Positions 1 to 10,263 of a stretch of DNA of 64,000 nucleotides are shown piece by piece. How positions within the stretch are numbered: position 1 is the first letter of the stretch; the number at the start of each line of letters is the position of its first letter. A model generated the notes under the pieces. It had not been told where the DNA came from and did not search any database. It saw only the letters and a program-made list of their open reading frames with translations. The stretch is from Prorocentrum cordatum (taxonomy: Eukaryota > Sar > Dinophyceae > Prorocentrales > Prorocentraceae), in contig CAUYUJ010020726.1 in the NCBI GenBank assembly GCA_963575745.1, positions 83,469 to 147,468 of the forward strand. Reading direction: 5' to 3'. A program made the translations under genes and the position numbers.

Positions 1-836
1 GCGCCTGCCAAGGCCACGGCGGCGCGGGCAGCAGTCGGAGCAGCCCCAGGTTCAGTACGGGCGCGTGCTCCGCGCGGCGAAGCTGGTGCCGTTGATGTCA
101 CGCCAGATGACCCTGGCTTTGCCTTGCTCATGCAGCTCGATTCCCTGGATCCTATTTTCGCGTCGCCACTACGATCGCTCATGGCTATTCGTGGCGGTAT
201 TCTTCAGCTAGCAGGTGGCGGTGATTCCGACGACGACTCCATGGGCGCCAACGACGAGGATGGCGCGCGTGAGTACCCTGAGCCACAGCCTTTGCAGCAA
301 CCGGGCCTTTTGGAGGAGGCAGCCGTCAGCGTTGTCTTTGGCAGTGCCACTGCTGCGTCTGTGTCTATTGCCCCGGGCGCCTCGCCTGCCTCGTTCGATC
401 CCTGTGTGGGGGGCGGGTCGCGGGCGTGGGAAGGGTGCGCGTCTGGCGCGGAGAGCGGCCCAGCGGCTGCCCGCGTTTTCGCTTCCGTCTTCCGGTGCCT
501 CACCACTGATGAGGGCTGGGATGCTTTCCCAAGAAAGGTCTCACGCGCAAGCTCAGTGAACGCATCGTTGGCGGACTAAGTGATGCAGCCGGCAAGAAGT
601 TTATGATCACTCCTTTCGGCATGCCTGAAGCTGGACGCCAAGCAGGTTCGAAGGAACGTCTTCTGCTTAGCAGGCGCAGGCAGTGGACTTCCATCACCGC
701 CAATGAAGGCGGGCATGATGGCCTCAATGCGTACCTTTCTGAAGCCACTTCGTCTGGCGCTCTTTCATTACAGGAGACGCGTGCTCTTTCTCCTGCGTCT
801 CATTCTCTTGAAGCCAGGACGCGTGTTTCAGGCTAG
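1..836 (+). pseudogene. coding remnant running off the left edge, unknown protein
   Basis: An open frame runs from the window edge to a stop at 577-579. From about position 510 the protein-like signal moves to another frame, which reads KLSERIVGGLSDAAGKKF and ends at 834-836. The composition is not repetitive and third positions are rich in G and C, as in the better-supported genes here. The change of frame near 510-540 suggests a decayed gene or an old retroelement ORF; an unrecognised intron is the alternative. I recognise no domain. The hexamer CCTGGA at about 145 is also typical of the large element at 23-37 kb, so a related origin is possible. Confidence 0.3.
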
Positions 837-1263
837 TCAGCTTCCGCGCGTGCGGTGCTTCGGTCTGAAGGCAACCCTTCAGGGGGGCTGGTCGCGGCTA
901 CTGTCAGGCGAGTCGTGCTCGGTGTTCTAGTGCACCTTGACAAGGGGCTCGTTCCCGCTCGAGCTCCGATTCGCCACGTCGGAGGTCTGTTCAGAGGCGG
1001 CTCTGTCAACATCTGCTTGGCCGGCTCTGGTGGCATCTGCGATCTGCCTCCGTCACGGGTGGTGACTGGAACTTTTCACAGCATGACCTCGTCAAGACTG
1101 GGTGGGTTGGTGTGATGAAGGCCGCCGTGGCGGCCCTTCAGCGAGGCGCGCGCAGGCCAGCTGTGCGGTGCATCGATTACCTCGCGCTGTCCGGGCAGAG
1201 CGCAGGTCGTGCCGGGGCCGGCGTTGTGCTCGATGTTCCCAGCTCTCTTCGCCCTCCAGTCTC
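837..1263. other. no gene recognised
   Basis: GC-rich sequence with only short overlapping open frames on both strands. I see no domain, RNA gene or clear repeat before the inverted-repeat element that follows. Confidence 0.4.
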
Positions 1264-1435
1264 ACCACCCACCAAACCACCCCAACCCAACCCGAAGGCC
1301 CAAATTTATCCTCGATTTCCAGTGGGGGGGGGGTCGGGGAACATCGAAAAAACACATGGAATCCGTACCCCCCCCAACCCGAAATTCGAGTCAACTTCGG
1401 GCCTTCGGGTTGGGTTGGGGTGGTCTGGTAGGTAG
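1264..1435. mobile_element. fold-back (MITE-like) element, family A, copy 1
   Basis: The left end reads ACCACCCCAACCCAACCC and the right end carries its reverse complement, GGGTTGGGTTGGGGTGGT. The imperfect terminal inverted repeats extend over roughly 25-30 bp. The interior has a G-run, an AAAAAACACA segment and a C-run. A second copy with the same ends and interior lies at 9798-9962. There is no coding capacity, so any movement would be non-autonomous. I could not define a target-site duplication. Confidence 0.75.
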
Positions 1436-2331
1436 TCAGTCAGGCCCGCCGCCCCCTCGGCTGAGCCTTTGTGCTGGGTGAGGTTCGTTCTGGTCCCCCG
1501 CGAGCCCCGCGCTGGGCGTGTCGGCCCGCCCCCGGCCGTTGATCTTTGAGAACGCGTCGGGCCTATGCGTGCTGACCCTGACCTTCTGGCCCAGGTCAAG
1601 CGGGACGCGTTCCCGAGGGCTGCCGAGGCCGAGTGGTTTCGTCAGTTTCAGATTTCGGGGAACAGGCGCGGCGACTTTGGGGGCAGGGATGCGCCCCCGC
1701 GCGCCGTTTGGAAACCCTCATAGTCTCCGTGCTCGCCCCCGCCCCCACATGTCCCAAGCTTTGGCCTGTGGCGCGTTGGTGGCGCGAGGTGCAGTCGCTG
1801 CTGATCGACATTTGCCCGCGAGCCGAAAGGTTCCTTCAGGTCTCAGCTCGTCGCCGTCGCCCGCCGCCTCTCTCGTTTTCGTCGGCTGTCCGACGCGGCC
1901 GCGATTGCTGCGCGGGCGGCTGCTCTGCGCCGGGCTCAGCATCTCCCCGCGCTGGCTGCCCAGTGCCCGGCGCAGCTGGCGGGCGACTAGGCGCGGGGGC
2001 ACCGTCAGCTCTCAGCTCCGGCGAAGGAAAGAGAATGGGCGAGGTGGGTTGACGGGCGCCGGTCCTGAGGCACGTCGGCCTTGATTGAGTTTTCTTGGCC
2101 CCCCGCCCCCAGGCAGCCCGACGGCATCCGCCGTGGCGCCCTCTTTCCTTGCGCTTCGCTCGAGTCGACCGACGCGTTGGAGGGGATGCGGAAGAAGGGG
2201 CGGCGGGTCGGGCAGGGGCGCGCCCCGCCGGGCCCACGGTGGCCGAGCTCGCGCAGTCGATCAAAAGTTTCGCGGGTAGCTCGGGCACCGTCTTCGATCG
2301 GATCTCTCCGCGCCCGCTCTTCCTTGTCTCT
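1436..2331 (+). pseudogene. unassigned sequence with a short coding-like remnant
   Basis: Most of this stretch shows nothing I can name. At 1565-1723 a 52-codon frame beginning MRADPDLLAQVKRDAFPRAA looks protein-like and non-repetitive. It stops at TAG 1721-1723 and has a stop shortly upstream. It resembles the other broken coding patches of the first 5.6 kb and is best treated as a fragment of a decayed ORF. Confidence 0.25.
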
Positions 2332-2536
2332 AGACCTCCCCGACGGGGCCGGAGCAGATGGGGTCGGAGGCTCGATGAGGGGCCCACTTTTCGCCACGCC
2401 GACGTCGCCGATGCATCGCCGACGTCGCCAGTGCATGGCCGGTGCGTCGCCGATGCGTCGCCGATGCATCGCCGATGCATCGGCGATGCGGCGAGATCCT
2501 CCGACCCCATCTGCTCCGACCCCATCTAGGAGGTCT
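2332..2536. mobile_element. fold-back element with internal GCCGATGCATC minisatellite
   Basis: The ends are inverted repeats of about 39 bp: AGACCTCC near 2332 and AGGAGGTCT ending at 2536, each followed inward by GGAGCAGATGGGGTCGGAGG or its complement. The left arm differs from the right at a few positions. The interior from about 2395 to 2495 is made of short degenerate units containing GCCGATGCATC and GCCGACGTC, themselves partly palindromic. There is no coding capacity. It may be a MITE or a recombination-generated fold-back. Confidence 0.65.
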
Positions 2537-2774
2537 CTGTTGTCGCCGCCTCCTGCGTGGGAGGCTCTGCGTGGCGTCGCGCATCACATTCGCGCGTGGG
2601 CGTGCGTGGCCGGTCGCGTGGAAACGCGTCGCGTGGGCTCCCGAACGGTCTGGGGGGGCGGCCTCCCGGGCTGATGCGTGCGTTGGCTCGCGCGCAGTGT
2701 CGCTCGAGGCGCCCCCTCGCTAGCGCGTGGCAGGAGGCCGTGAAATCTGGGGAAACAAGGGCTCCCTCGAGGGC

Positions 2775-2956
2775 GCGAAGTTATTCGCGCTTCGCGCTTC
2801 GCGGTCCTCGTTCCTTCTCCCCCTCCTCCTCGTCCTCCTATTCTCCCTTTGGGAGGGCGGCGCGAGAGCGCGAAGTTATTCGCGCTTCGCGCTTCGGGGA
2901 GCGCGAAGCGCGAAGTTGGGAGCCCTAGGGAAATATCATGGCCCCCGCCATGATAT
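2775..2956. repeat. palindromic CGCGAAG repeats and a small perfect hairpin
   Basis: The string GCGAAGTTATTCGCGCTTCG occurs twice (about 2776 and 2870), followed by its inverted form GAGCGCGAAGCGCGAAG. Just downstream, ATATCATGGC at 2933-2942 and GCCATGATAT at 2947-2956 form a 10 bp perfect hairpin with a CCCC loop. The rest of 2537-3180 shows no gene. Confidence 0.55.
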
Positions 2957-3181
2957 CCACCCCCCCTAGTCATCGCCCCCCTCTTTTCCGCCCCCGAGCT
3001 GTAGGGGCACCCTGGTTCCCCCTCCCGAGGCCGAGCGTCTGCGCGGGGCGGCGCTCCGCCAGGCCTGCCGAGAGGGCAGGGGGGCCCGCGGCCCCGGCAC
3101 GCGCTGGGGCAGCCAGGGGCGGGCGAGGCCGAGCGGGGAGGCTTCGCAGTTCCAGTTCCCTCGCGGGAAGTCCTCGGGCGA

Positions 3182-3898
3182 GTGCGTTCGGGTTCGAGCC
3201 GCTTGGCCAGGGCGCTCCGCGTGCAAGGACAGATCGCCTGCCATGCGGCTGCTCGATCTCTAGACGGTTCCCGATCCAGTGCAGCATCATCGCTCAGTTC
3301 CGCGGCGCAAGCCACCAGCCCTCCCACGCGGCAAATGCACTTCCTGGCGCAAATGCACCGAGCGCCTCGCACCATTGATGTCGGAGGTGAGGTTGGCAGT
3401 TCGTTGCAGGTTGAGCAGACGCAAGCGCCGGGATTTACTTCTGCCACCTGCATGTTGCAGCTAATTCTGTCAAGGCCAAGACCTCCAGGGGTTGCCCAAG
3501 TTCGCTTCCCCGCCAATCAGCTGCCCGTCAACCCCAGCGATTTCGGCCTCATGGGGATGGGCGCTGGGCCGCGCGCGGTGGGCGACGTCGCCGCTGCAGG
3601 CAAGTTGTTGCATGGGCTGCTGCGCGGTGTCGCCCCCCGTATGACCGCCGACGCGTCGCGCGCCCTCGGCACTTCCGCGCCCGCGCGCAGCGTCGCTCCC
3701 AGCAGTCTCAAGACTCGTCGGCCCCTGCCCGTTCGCTCTGAGCGTACACATTGCTCATTTCTAATTATTCGAAAGTTCTTGATTTTTTGGGGGGCCAAGG
3801 TCCTTTCATTTCTAATTGCTCTATCCTGGGCCTCTTCCTGGCCACTGGGGGGCCGGGGACAAATAGAAACGAGCGCAATTAGCGCTGAGCACGATTAG
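3182..3898 (+). pseudogene. coding-like remnant, unknown protein
   Basis: An open frame to a stop at 3896-3898. The part from about 3270 to 3755, including QLPVNPSDFGLMGMGAGP and KLLHGLLRGVAPRMTADAS, is protein-like, whereas the last part is AT-richer and looks non-coding. No domain is recognised. It lies in the same orientation as the remnants at 1-836 and 4990-5560, so the first 5.6 kb may descend from one larger ORF broken by frameshifts. Confidence 0.25.
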
Positions 3899-4985
3899 AA
3901 CTGAACGACGTGTAATCTTGGAGTTTGGAGTGGATGTTGTTTCTGGGCGGGTCGGGGGCGGGGCTGCCGCGCGAGGCCGCGCCAAGGCCACATGCGCCCC
4001 GCAGGGGTGCGGAACGGGGGCCCTCGAGGGGCCCCGGCCTCGTCGGCGCGCGCCTGGACGCGCGGCTCGGGCCGCCCTCGGGCCTCCCGTTCGCGCGCGG
4101 CGTCTCGGCGGCGGGCGCGCACGGGCGGGAGCTCGAGGTCCGCGGAGGCGCAGCTGGCAGGCTGCACGACCATCGCCAAGATAGGAAGTCACGCGCTCTG
4201 GCCCTGCGGCTCCCCCCCGGCGCCCCAGTCGGACCCGATGCATCGTGCGCCCGGGCCTCCTGTCGACGACTTCTCCATGCGCGTTGGCACCCCCGGGTGC
4301 CCCGTTACGCATTGGGTTTTGGCCTCCGCGAGGCCCGCGAACGCCGGGTGCTACTCGAGCACCCGTGGCCCTCCATCAAATGCCCTTTCTGCGCTCTGCG
4401 GGCTGCGCCCAGGCGCGCGGGCGTCGCGGTGACTTCAGATGCCGACATCCACCCAGCTGGGTTTTGCCCCCATCACTACCCAGGCTCTGATTTACCGTGC
4501 TGCTGAGCCGTGGCAGCGCGACAGAGTTGCAGACAACTTTGGGCAGCCTGAGTTTTGCCGAGGACCCCTTTCTGGGCTCCCTGCTTGTGTTGCTCGGCAG
4601 CTCCAGCAAGCTCGCCACCGTGCAGAATGCTCACCTCCGCAGTGCCGCTGTCGGGGGCCAACGGCCCCAGAAGCGTCAGTGGTCGGCCGGCCGCGTGACC
4701 GCCCACCGTGGCCGCCTGCGCCTTGGCGCCCATCGTTCGCTCCTGCATAGGCACTGTGTGCGTCCCAGGCATGAGCTCGAGGGCCCGCCTTCGTTTCGCG
4801 CCGGCGCGGCCAGTTGGCCTTTGCCTCTTCTCAGTTGGCGCCGACTTTCGCTGGGCGCTGCCTGGTGCTTTTCCCCGTGCTTGGGCGACCGCCTCCAGGG
4901 CCTCCAGTGGTCGGGGGGATAGGAGGCCCCTGCGGGTACACGGGTGACATTTTCTTTGGCGGTTCAGTTTTGAAGCTGGGTACCC
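3899..4985. other. no gene recognised
   Basis: GC-rich sequence with overlapping open frames on both strands, none showing a domain or a convincing composition. Some coding-like signal on the + strand near 4440-4700 may belong with the remnant that follows. Confidence 0.3.
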
Positions 4986-4989
4986 CAGC

Positions 4990-5573
4990 CTTGCCAGCAT
5001 GCTAAGGCCGACGAGGTGGCCAGAGGTGCTGCGGAGTTCCCCCGTATCGGTTTCAGTGATTCTCAGCAGCTTCAAGCGTGGCGTCAGGCTTTGGAATGAT
5101 TGGGCCCCCGGGTTGGGCGCCTCTCCGATGGGCTGGCTGACTGCGGGCGCCCCAAAGAGTATCTTTGTGGGAATCCCCCCGCCACTCAGCTGATCCTTGT
5201 GCGCGAGCCCGTATCCATCGACATCGCGAGTCGTGCGTTGGCTGCCCAGGCCAATTTGGTTACGGGATCGAAGGCGCATGCTCTTGTACGCATCCCGTTG
5301 CAAGGTGGCTTTCCTGCTGTTGGCTGCACGCGCTGCACGTGCTTTGCCGCCTCTCGCGTCTCCAGCCTCGGGAACCCATGCCCCTCAGTCGTGACTGGGC
5401 GCAGACGGTGTTCAAGAGGCCAGCGAACGGAGTGTTCAGGCTCGACGGCAAGGTGTTCCGTGTGGCGTCTCGGGTCAAGTTCCGGGTGGCTTCGGTTTCG
5501 AAGCCTCAGGGTGGGGTGTTGGCGCCTGCGCAGGCTGCTTTCACAGCGCCCCATTTGTCTGGCCTGTCAGCAG
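4990..5573 (+). pseudogene. coding remnant with an in-frame TGA and a frame change
   Basis: From about 5008 one frame reads DEVARGAAEFPRIGFSDSQQ. It meets TGA at 5097-5099, then continues convincingly (GRLSDGLADCGRPKEYLCG, LILVREPVSIDIASRALAAQ). Near 5380 the signal moves to another frame, reading MPLSRDWAQTVFKRPANGVF. The sequence looks like real protein interrupted by a stop and a shift, that is, a degenerate ORF. I recognise no family. A (CT)n tract follows immediately. Confidence 0.35.
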
Positions 5574-5574
5574 C

Positions 5575-5613
5575 TCTCTCTCTCTCTCTCTCTCTCTTTC
5601 TCTATATATATAT
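5575..5613. repeat. (CT)n then (TA)n microsatellite
   Basis: An uninterrupted run of CT dinucleotides, then a short TATATATATA stretch. The same pairing of a CT or GA tract with TATA runs recurs at 60520-60850. Confidence 0.9.
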
Positions 5614-5916
5614 GGTTGTGGAGGACGATCAATGGAGAGGAAGCAGGTTGCCCAATCATTTCCAGTTGTCTAAACATGCAAGTAACATGTTTTAAACAGA
5701 TTCGGGACATTCTTCCGACATTTTAGGACTGTTAGGGTGCCCATTGTCGTGGCATCCACAACTCTATGGCGCGCCCGTGTGGCCCTGCCCGAATCGTTGC
5801 TTTTCTTCCCGCGCGCCCCTCTCGGCATGTGGGCTCGTGCGGTCCGGGGTGTTTTCATCCGCGGGCTGCTTTTCCCTGCCTGCTGACCTGTGTGACTGGC
5901 CGCGCGAGCCTCTTTG

Positions 5917-6040
5917 GCATCGCTCGGACGTGTGCATTTTTGGAGGGCGAGGGCCTTCGAGGAACATTCTGGACCATCTTGCGAAACATACACACGCGGC
6001 ATCGAAACAACGCACGGGGAATGGACGTCCGAGCGATGGC
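5917..6040. mobile_element. fold-back (MITE-like) element, family B, copy 1
   Basis: The left end is GCATCGCTCGGACGT. The right end, ACGTCCGAGCGATGGC, is its reverse complement apart from one base near the tip. The interior contains GTGCATTTTTGG. The same ends and a similar interior recur at 10141-10263. About 124 bp long and non-coding. No target-site duplication is evident. Confidence 0.75.
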
Positions 6041-6540
6041 ACGAGGCCTCGGCTCAGCTTGAGGCGGGGACGACGTGACACGTGCTGCGCCTCTCTGCTT
6101 CCCGTTCCCTCTGCCTGCGGCCCTCCCTCGATGTTTCGGACTGCTGCGAGCAGGCTCGCGCCTCGGCATTTCGTCTTGCGGTGCTTGGGGCTCCCTCTCC
6201 TGGCGCCGCTTCTATCCCACCCCCCCGAGCTGCTCGCGCTCGGTCTGGTTTCTGGGCCCTTGGGCCTGGATTCCTGGTTTTCGCTGTGTTTGCCACCGCG
6301 GAGGTCTGACTCGTTCTTCAGCCTGGCCTCGCAGGCTCTGCGCGCTGACCCCTCTGTGAAGCCCCTGCGTGCCTTTCGACGCCAGCGTGGCGTGTTGTCT
6401 GATCCGCGTGGCTAAGGGCGGTTGCAAGGTACGTCCTTGGCCACGTGTTTCACTCAGGCTGGTGGTGGACAGATTCTGTCGGCCGCTACGTTGTGCCTAG
6501 GAGGGGGGGCGAGAAAGCGGCGGAGGACGGGGAGGAGCAG
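6041..6540. other. no gene recognised
   Basis: GC-rich sequence without a supportable coding region or repeat. Open frames exist on both strands but none has recognisable content. Confidence 0.35.
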
Positions 6541-6552
6541 GAGACAAAGGGG

Positions 6553-6845
6553 AGGATGAGTTGGAGGAGGAGGAGGAGGAGGAGGAGGAGGAGGAGAGCA
6601 GGAGTTGGAGGAGGAGGAGGAAGAGCAAGAGGAGGAGGAGGAAGGAGGAGGAGGAGAAAAGGGAGGATAAGTAGTAGTAGGAGGAGGGAGGAGGAGGAGG
6701 AGGGGAGAGGAGGGGAGAGGAGGAGAGGGAGGGGAGGAGGAGGAGGACAAGGAGGGAGGAGGAGGGAGGAGGAGCAGGAGGAGGAGGAGGAGGAGGAGGA
6801 GGAGGAGGAAGAGGAAGGGGAGGTGGAGGCGGAGGAGGAGAACGA
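6553..6845. repeat. (GGA)n imperfect microsatellite
   Basis: About 290 bp of purine-rich sequence built from GGA/AGG triplets with interruptions. Translations of it (poly-Arg/Glu, or poly-Ser/Pro on the other strand) are artefacts. It lies about 130 bp upstream of the ion-channel exon. Confidence 0.95.
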
Positions 6846-6980
6846 GGAAACTCGTTGCACTAGGACGATTGTGATGAGGAGGAACAGGAGGAGAGCGTAT
6901 GAGTGAGAAGTGGATGGGTGACGAGGAGGACACGCATTTTGTTGTAAGAGCAGCACGCGCCAAACAAGAAAAGGGGGGAG

Positions 6981-7704
6981 CCCTCCTCAAAAGGTTTTCG
7001 ACGCTGTCATCGGCTTCCTCATAGTGGCGAGCTCCATCTGCGTCGGGGTGGAGATCCAATGTGATCTCGAGGACAGTGCGAACTGCGAGAACATCACTCA
7101 CGAGTTAGAGCATGTTTTCTTGGTGGCCTTCACAGTGGAGCTGCTCATCCGCTCCTTCGCTGATGGCCTGGTCGTCCTGCGGGGCGGGTGGTTTCGATTC
7201 GACGCGATCCTGGTTGCTATAGGAGTGATCTCCTCATGGGTCATAGAGCCAGTTCTCTTGATTACCATGGACAATGGCGGGAGCGTATTCCTCGATATCC
7301 TCTCCCTGGCGCTCATATTGCGGCTCCTGCGCCTCGTTCGCCTCGTGCGAGCCCTACGGCTCTTTGAGCAGTTTCACGAGATGTGGAAAATCGCGAATGG
7401 TTTCATGGCTGCGCTCCGCACTGTGCTCTCCGCCTGCATTCTGATAGTGCTGATAGTGTACGCGTTTGCCTGCCTTGGCATTGAGCTGATCACAAGGAAT
7501 TCTTTTCTGTGGGAAGATCCGGCGGCCGCAGCGGTCATTGAGTCGTATTTCCCGTCGCTGCAAGTGACCATGCTCACGCTCGTGCAGTTCGCCAACACGG
7601 ATTCCATTTCGGTTGTGTACAAGCCTATCGTGGAGAGGGCATGGCATTTGGTTTTCTATTTTGGACTTGTCTGGCTAATCGTGACGATCATGGCATGGAA
7701 TTTG
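6981..7704 (+). CDS. voltage-gated cation channel, exon with S1-S6 and pore
   Basis: This exon encodes one complete six-transmembrane ion-transport domain. S1 is near VFDAVIGFLIVASSICVG. S2 is near HVFLVAFTVELLIRSF and S3 near FRFDAILVAIGVISSW. S4 is RLLRLVRLVRALRLF, with an arginine at every third position, the voltage-sensor signature. S5 is near LSACILIVLIVYAFACLG, the pore helix near TMLTLVQFANTDSI, and S6 near VFYFGLVWLIVTIMAW. A plausible acceptor AG lies at 6979-6980. The reading ends naturally after Asn-Leu at 7704, and ITALIV in the exon at 10965 continues S6. The organisation, one channel domain followed by EF-hands, is typical of protist sodium/calcium-type channels at the plasma membrane. 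The start of the protein lies upstream and was not found. Confidence 0.85.
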
Positions 7705-8059
7705 ATACACCCCACTTCGCGGAGGACACGACCGGACAAAGCCGTCTTGGGACATCAGCTTCGGTCTCTTCGGGGCCGTCTTGGGGCCGTCTTGGGGCCG
7801 CAGTGGGCCGTCTTCGGCGGTCTTGAAGCCATTGAAAAAGGAGGTTGGACAACATGTCGGCAGATGGAGCGTGGTCCGTGGGGGGGAAGAGAGAGGCGGA
7901 AATCAAGCTAGGTGCGCTAGCGCCATATCTGACATCCATTCCCTCCCTCCCAGCTTCCCTGTGTGCTGTTTTTTCTCCATCCGCGGATGCGTGTCATGGC
8001 CGACCTGGAACTCACAACCGATTCCATCATGTTTAGCGCAGTCGGAAAAATCGAAATTT

Positions 8060-8470
8060 GTCGGATCTTTGCGGCCTGGGGGACCTCTGTGGCCTGTCGG
8101 GCCTGTGAAACTTGCAACACCTGTGGGAACTGTGGGACCTGTGGGACCTGTGGGATCCGTGGGACCTGTGAGACGTGCGAGACCTGTGGGACCCGCGGCA
8201 CTGGCGGGACCCGTGGCACCGGCGGGACCTGCGGGACTTGTGGGGCCACGGGGGCCGCTGTGGGACCTGCGACACATGCGACACCTCGGGGACCTGCGGG
8301 TTCTGTAGGACCTGTAGAACCTGCGGGGCATGTGAGTCCTGCGACACCTTTGGGACCTGTGGAACCAGCGGTGCCTGTGGGCCTGTGTGGCGACCTGCGA
8401 CACTTGTGGATCCAATGGGGCCTGTGCGGCCCGTGGGGCCTGCGAGACCCGTGGGACCTGCGAGACCTGT
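8060..8470. repeat. 9 bp GGACCTGTG-type minisatellite
   Basis: Degenerate tandem units close to CTGTGGGAC fill about 400 bp. They give a collagen-like Gly-Pro-Thr pattern on the minus strand and Cys-Gly-Thr runs on the plus strand. Both are products of the 9 bp period, not evidence of a protein. Confidence 0.85.
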
Positions 8471-8974
8471 GTGATCCAGAAAAGTCGCCCACGCTGGGGC
8501 GGGAGCGCCATGCTGAGCGACGGGAGCCCAGCGCCGATCCGAAAATGAGGCTCATGCTGGAAGCACCGTTTTTGAAAAGTACAAACCATCGGATCGTCAA
8601 AACCATTTGAACAGCCAGTTCGCGCAAATCCTGGGTGATATAACAGGACGCGGAGGTGGGGCGACCATTTTCAGCACATTTTCGGGGGAGAGCGGAGAGT
8701 ATGCAGATTGTGCATTTGGTGAGGGTGGAGGTGAGGCCTCTCCAGGGTCGCCTTGGGGCGTCGTGGGGGCCCCGGGGAGCCCTCTGGGTCACCTTGGCGG
8801 TCGGGGGGCCACCTTGGGTTGCCACGGTGCCCCTTGTGTGTGTGTGTGTGTCGCCTGCCGCACTCCTCCCAACACTGCTCTTGGTTGGCGACTCGCTCCT
8901 CGGGTGTGGCCGATCCGCAGGCGCGCCCCCCTGCGCCGATCGCCCCCCGAGAGCTGCATCGCGCCTCGCACTGT

Positions 8975-9110
8975 CCATTCCGATTTGATCGATTCGATCC
9001 GACGCGAGCGCGCCCGATTCCGATTCGGTTTCGATTCGATTTGGCGCAAGTGGAAGCCGATTCGATTCCGACTCGAATTCGACCCGACTCGATCTCGGTT
9101 CGATGCGCCT
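8975..9110. repeat. degenerate GATTCGATTC patch
   Basis: About 130 bp dominated by GATTCGATTC and CCGATTCGATT variants on both strands, with no fixed long period. It is intronic, between the minisatellite and the array that follows. Confidence 0.7.
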
Positions 9111-9797
9111 AGATATCCATATGTGTTTCCCTTGCTATCGCTGTGCACGGGATGGCTTTGTCTCCCCTCCCCCGTCCACCTCCTTTTCGTGTTCTTTCCC
9201 CTTCAAGTCATGGCCGGTCGCGGTTCGATCAGTTCCGTTGGAATCCATCGGTATGCTTCGTTCGATGTTTGTGTGGCCTTAGTTTTGTGTCTTCGTTGTC
9301 TGCTTCAGGCTGATTCGGTTCCAGAAGCCTGTGAGGCAGCAGTCGCTCCCGGAGGCCTGGGAGGCAGCAGAAACAATTTGTCGGGCCTCGAGAAGTTGGT
9401 TTTCGACTTCCAGAGGCCTGGGAGGTAGCAGTCGGCCCCCGGAGGCCTTGGAGGCGGCAGGAACAATTTTCGGGATCCGACAGTGGATCCATCGGCTTCC
9501 AGAGGCCTGCGACCTGGGAGTCAGCAGTCGGCCGCCAGAAGCCGGGGAGGCATCAACAAAAAATGTTTGGGCCTGTCTCGGAGAATTGATTTTCGGCCTC
9601 CTGGAAGCCTAGGAGGCAACAGTCGGTGCCTCGGAGGCCTGGGAGGCAGCCAAGGAACAATTTCTCGGGCCTCGCAACATAGATTTTCCGTTTCTGTGGG
9701 CCTGGGAGACAGCAGTCGGCTCCCCGAGGCCAGGAGGCGGGAACGACAATTGTTCGGGTCTCGACGAACTGATTTTAGGCTTCTGGGGCCCTGGGGC

Positions 9798-9962
9798 ACC
9801 ACCCACCAAACCACCCCAACCCAACCCGAAGGCTTCAATTTGCCCTCCATTTCTGGTCTGGGGGGGTCGGGGAACGTTGAAAAAACACACGGAACCCGTA
9901 CCCCCCCAACCCGAAATTCGGGTCAAATTCGGGTCTTCGGGTTGGGGTGGTCTGGTAGGTAG
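9798..9962. mobile_element. fold-back (MITE-like) element, family A, copy 2
   Basis: It has the same left end (ACCACCCCAACCCAACCC) and a complementary right end (GGGTTGGGGTGGTCTGG) as the copy at 1264-1435. The interior shares GGGGTCGGGGAAC, AAAAAACACA and a C-run. It is inserted in the array in the channel intron. Two copies about 8.4 kb apart show it is a dispersed family. Confidence 0.75.
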
Positions 9963-10140
9963 GCACTGGGAGGCAGCAGTCGGCCCCTGGGGGCCTGGGC
10001 GGCAGCCGAAACCATGCTGCGGGCCTCGAAAGATGGCTGCTCGGCCCCCCGTGGTCTGGGAGGCAGCGCTCGGCCCCCCGATGATCTCCGACCTCCGGAG
10101 GCTTGGGAGGCAGCAGCCGGCCCCTGGAAGCTTGGGCTTG

Positions 10141-10263
10141 GCATCGCTCGGACGTGCGCATTTTTCCTTCGGCGAGGACCATCGAGGAGCATCTCTTATC
10201 ATTTGGCGAAAAACCTCGCACGAAACCGAAAAGAACACAGGGAGTGGACGTCCGAGCGATGGC
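10141..10263. mobile_element. fold-back (MITE-like) element, family B, copy 2
   Basis: The ends GCATCGCTCGGACGT and ACGTCCGAGCGATGGC match the copy at 5917-6040. Shared interior pieces are GCATTTTT near the left end and GGCGA / CGAGGA(A/G)CAT in the middle. It is 123 bp long and non-coding. Confidence 0.75.

Noticed and set aside
6454-7101. Long minus-strand frame rich in Pro/Ser/Leu over the GGA tract
   Set aside because: It is the translation of a purine microsatellite; the only real coding signal nearby is the + strand channel exon.
7903-8978. Collagen-like Gly-Pro-Thr protein on the minus strand
   Set aside because: The pattern has exactly the 9 bp period of the minisatellite and lacks any non-repetitive domain or start context.
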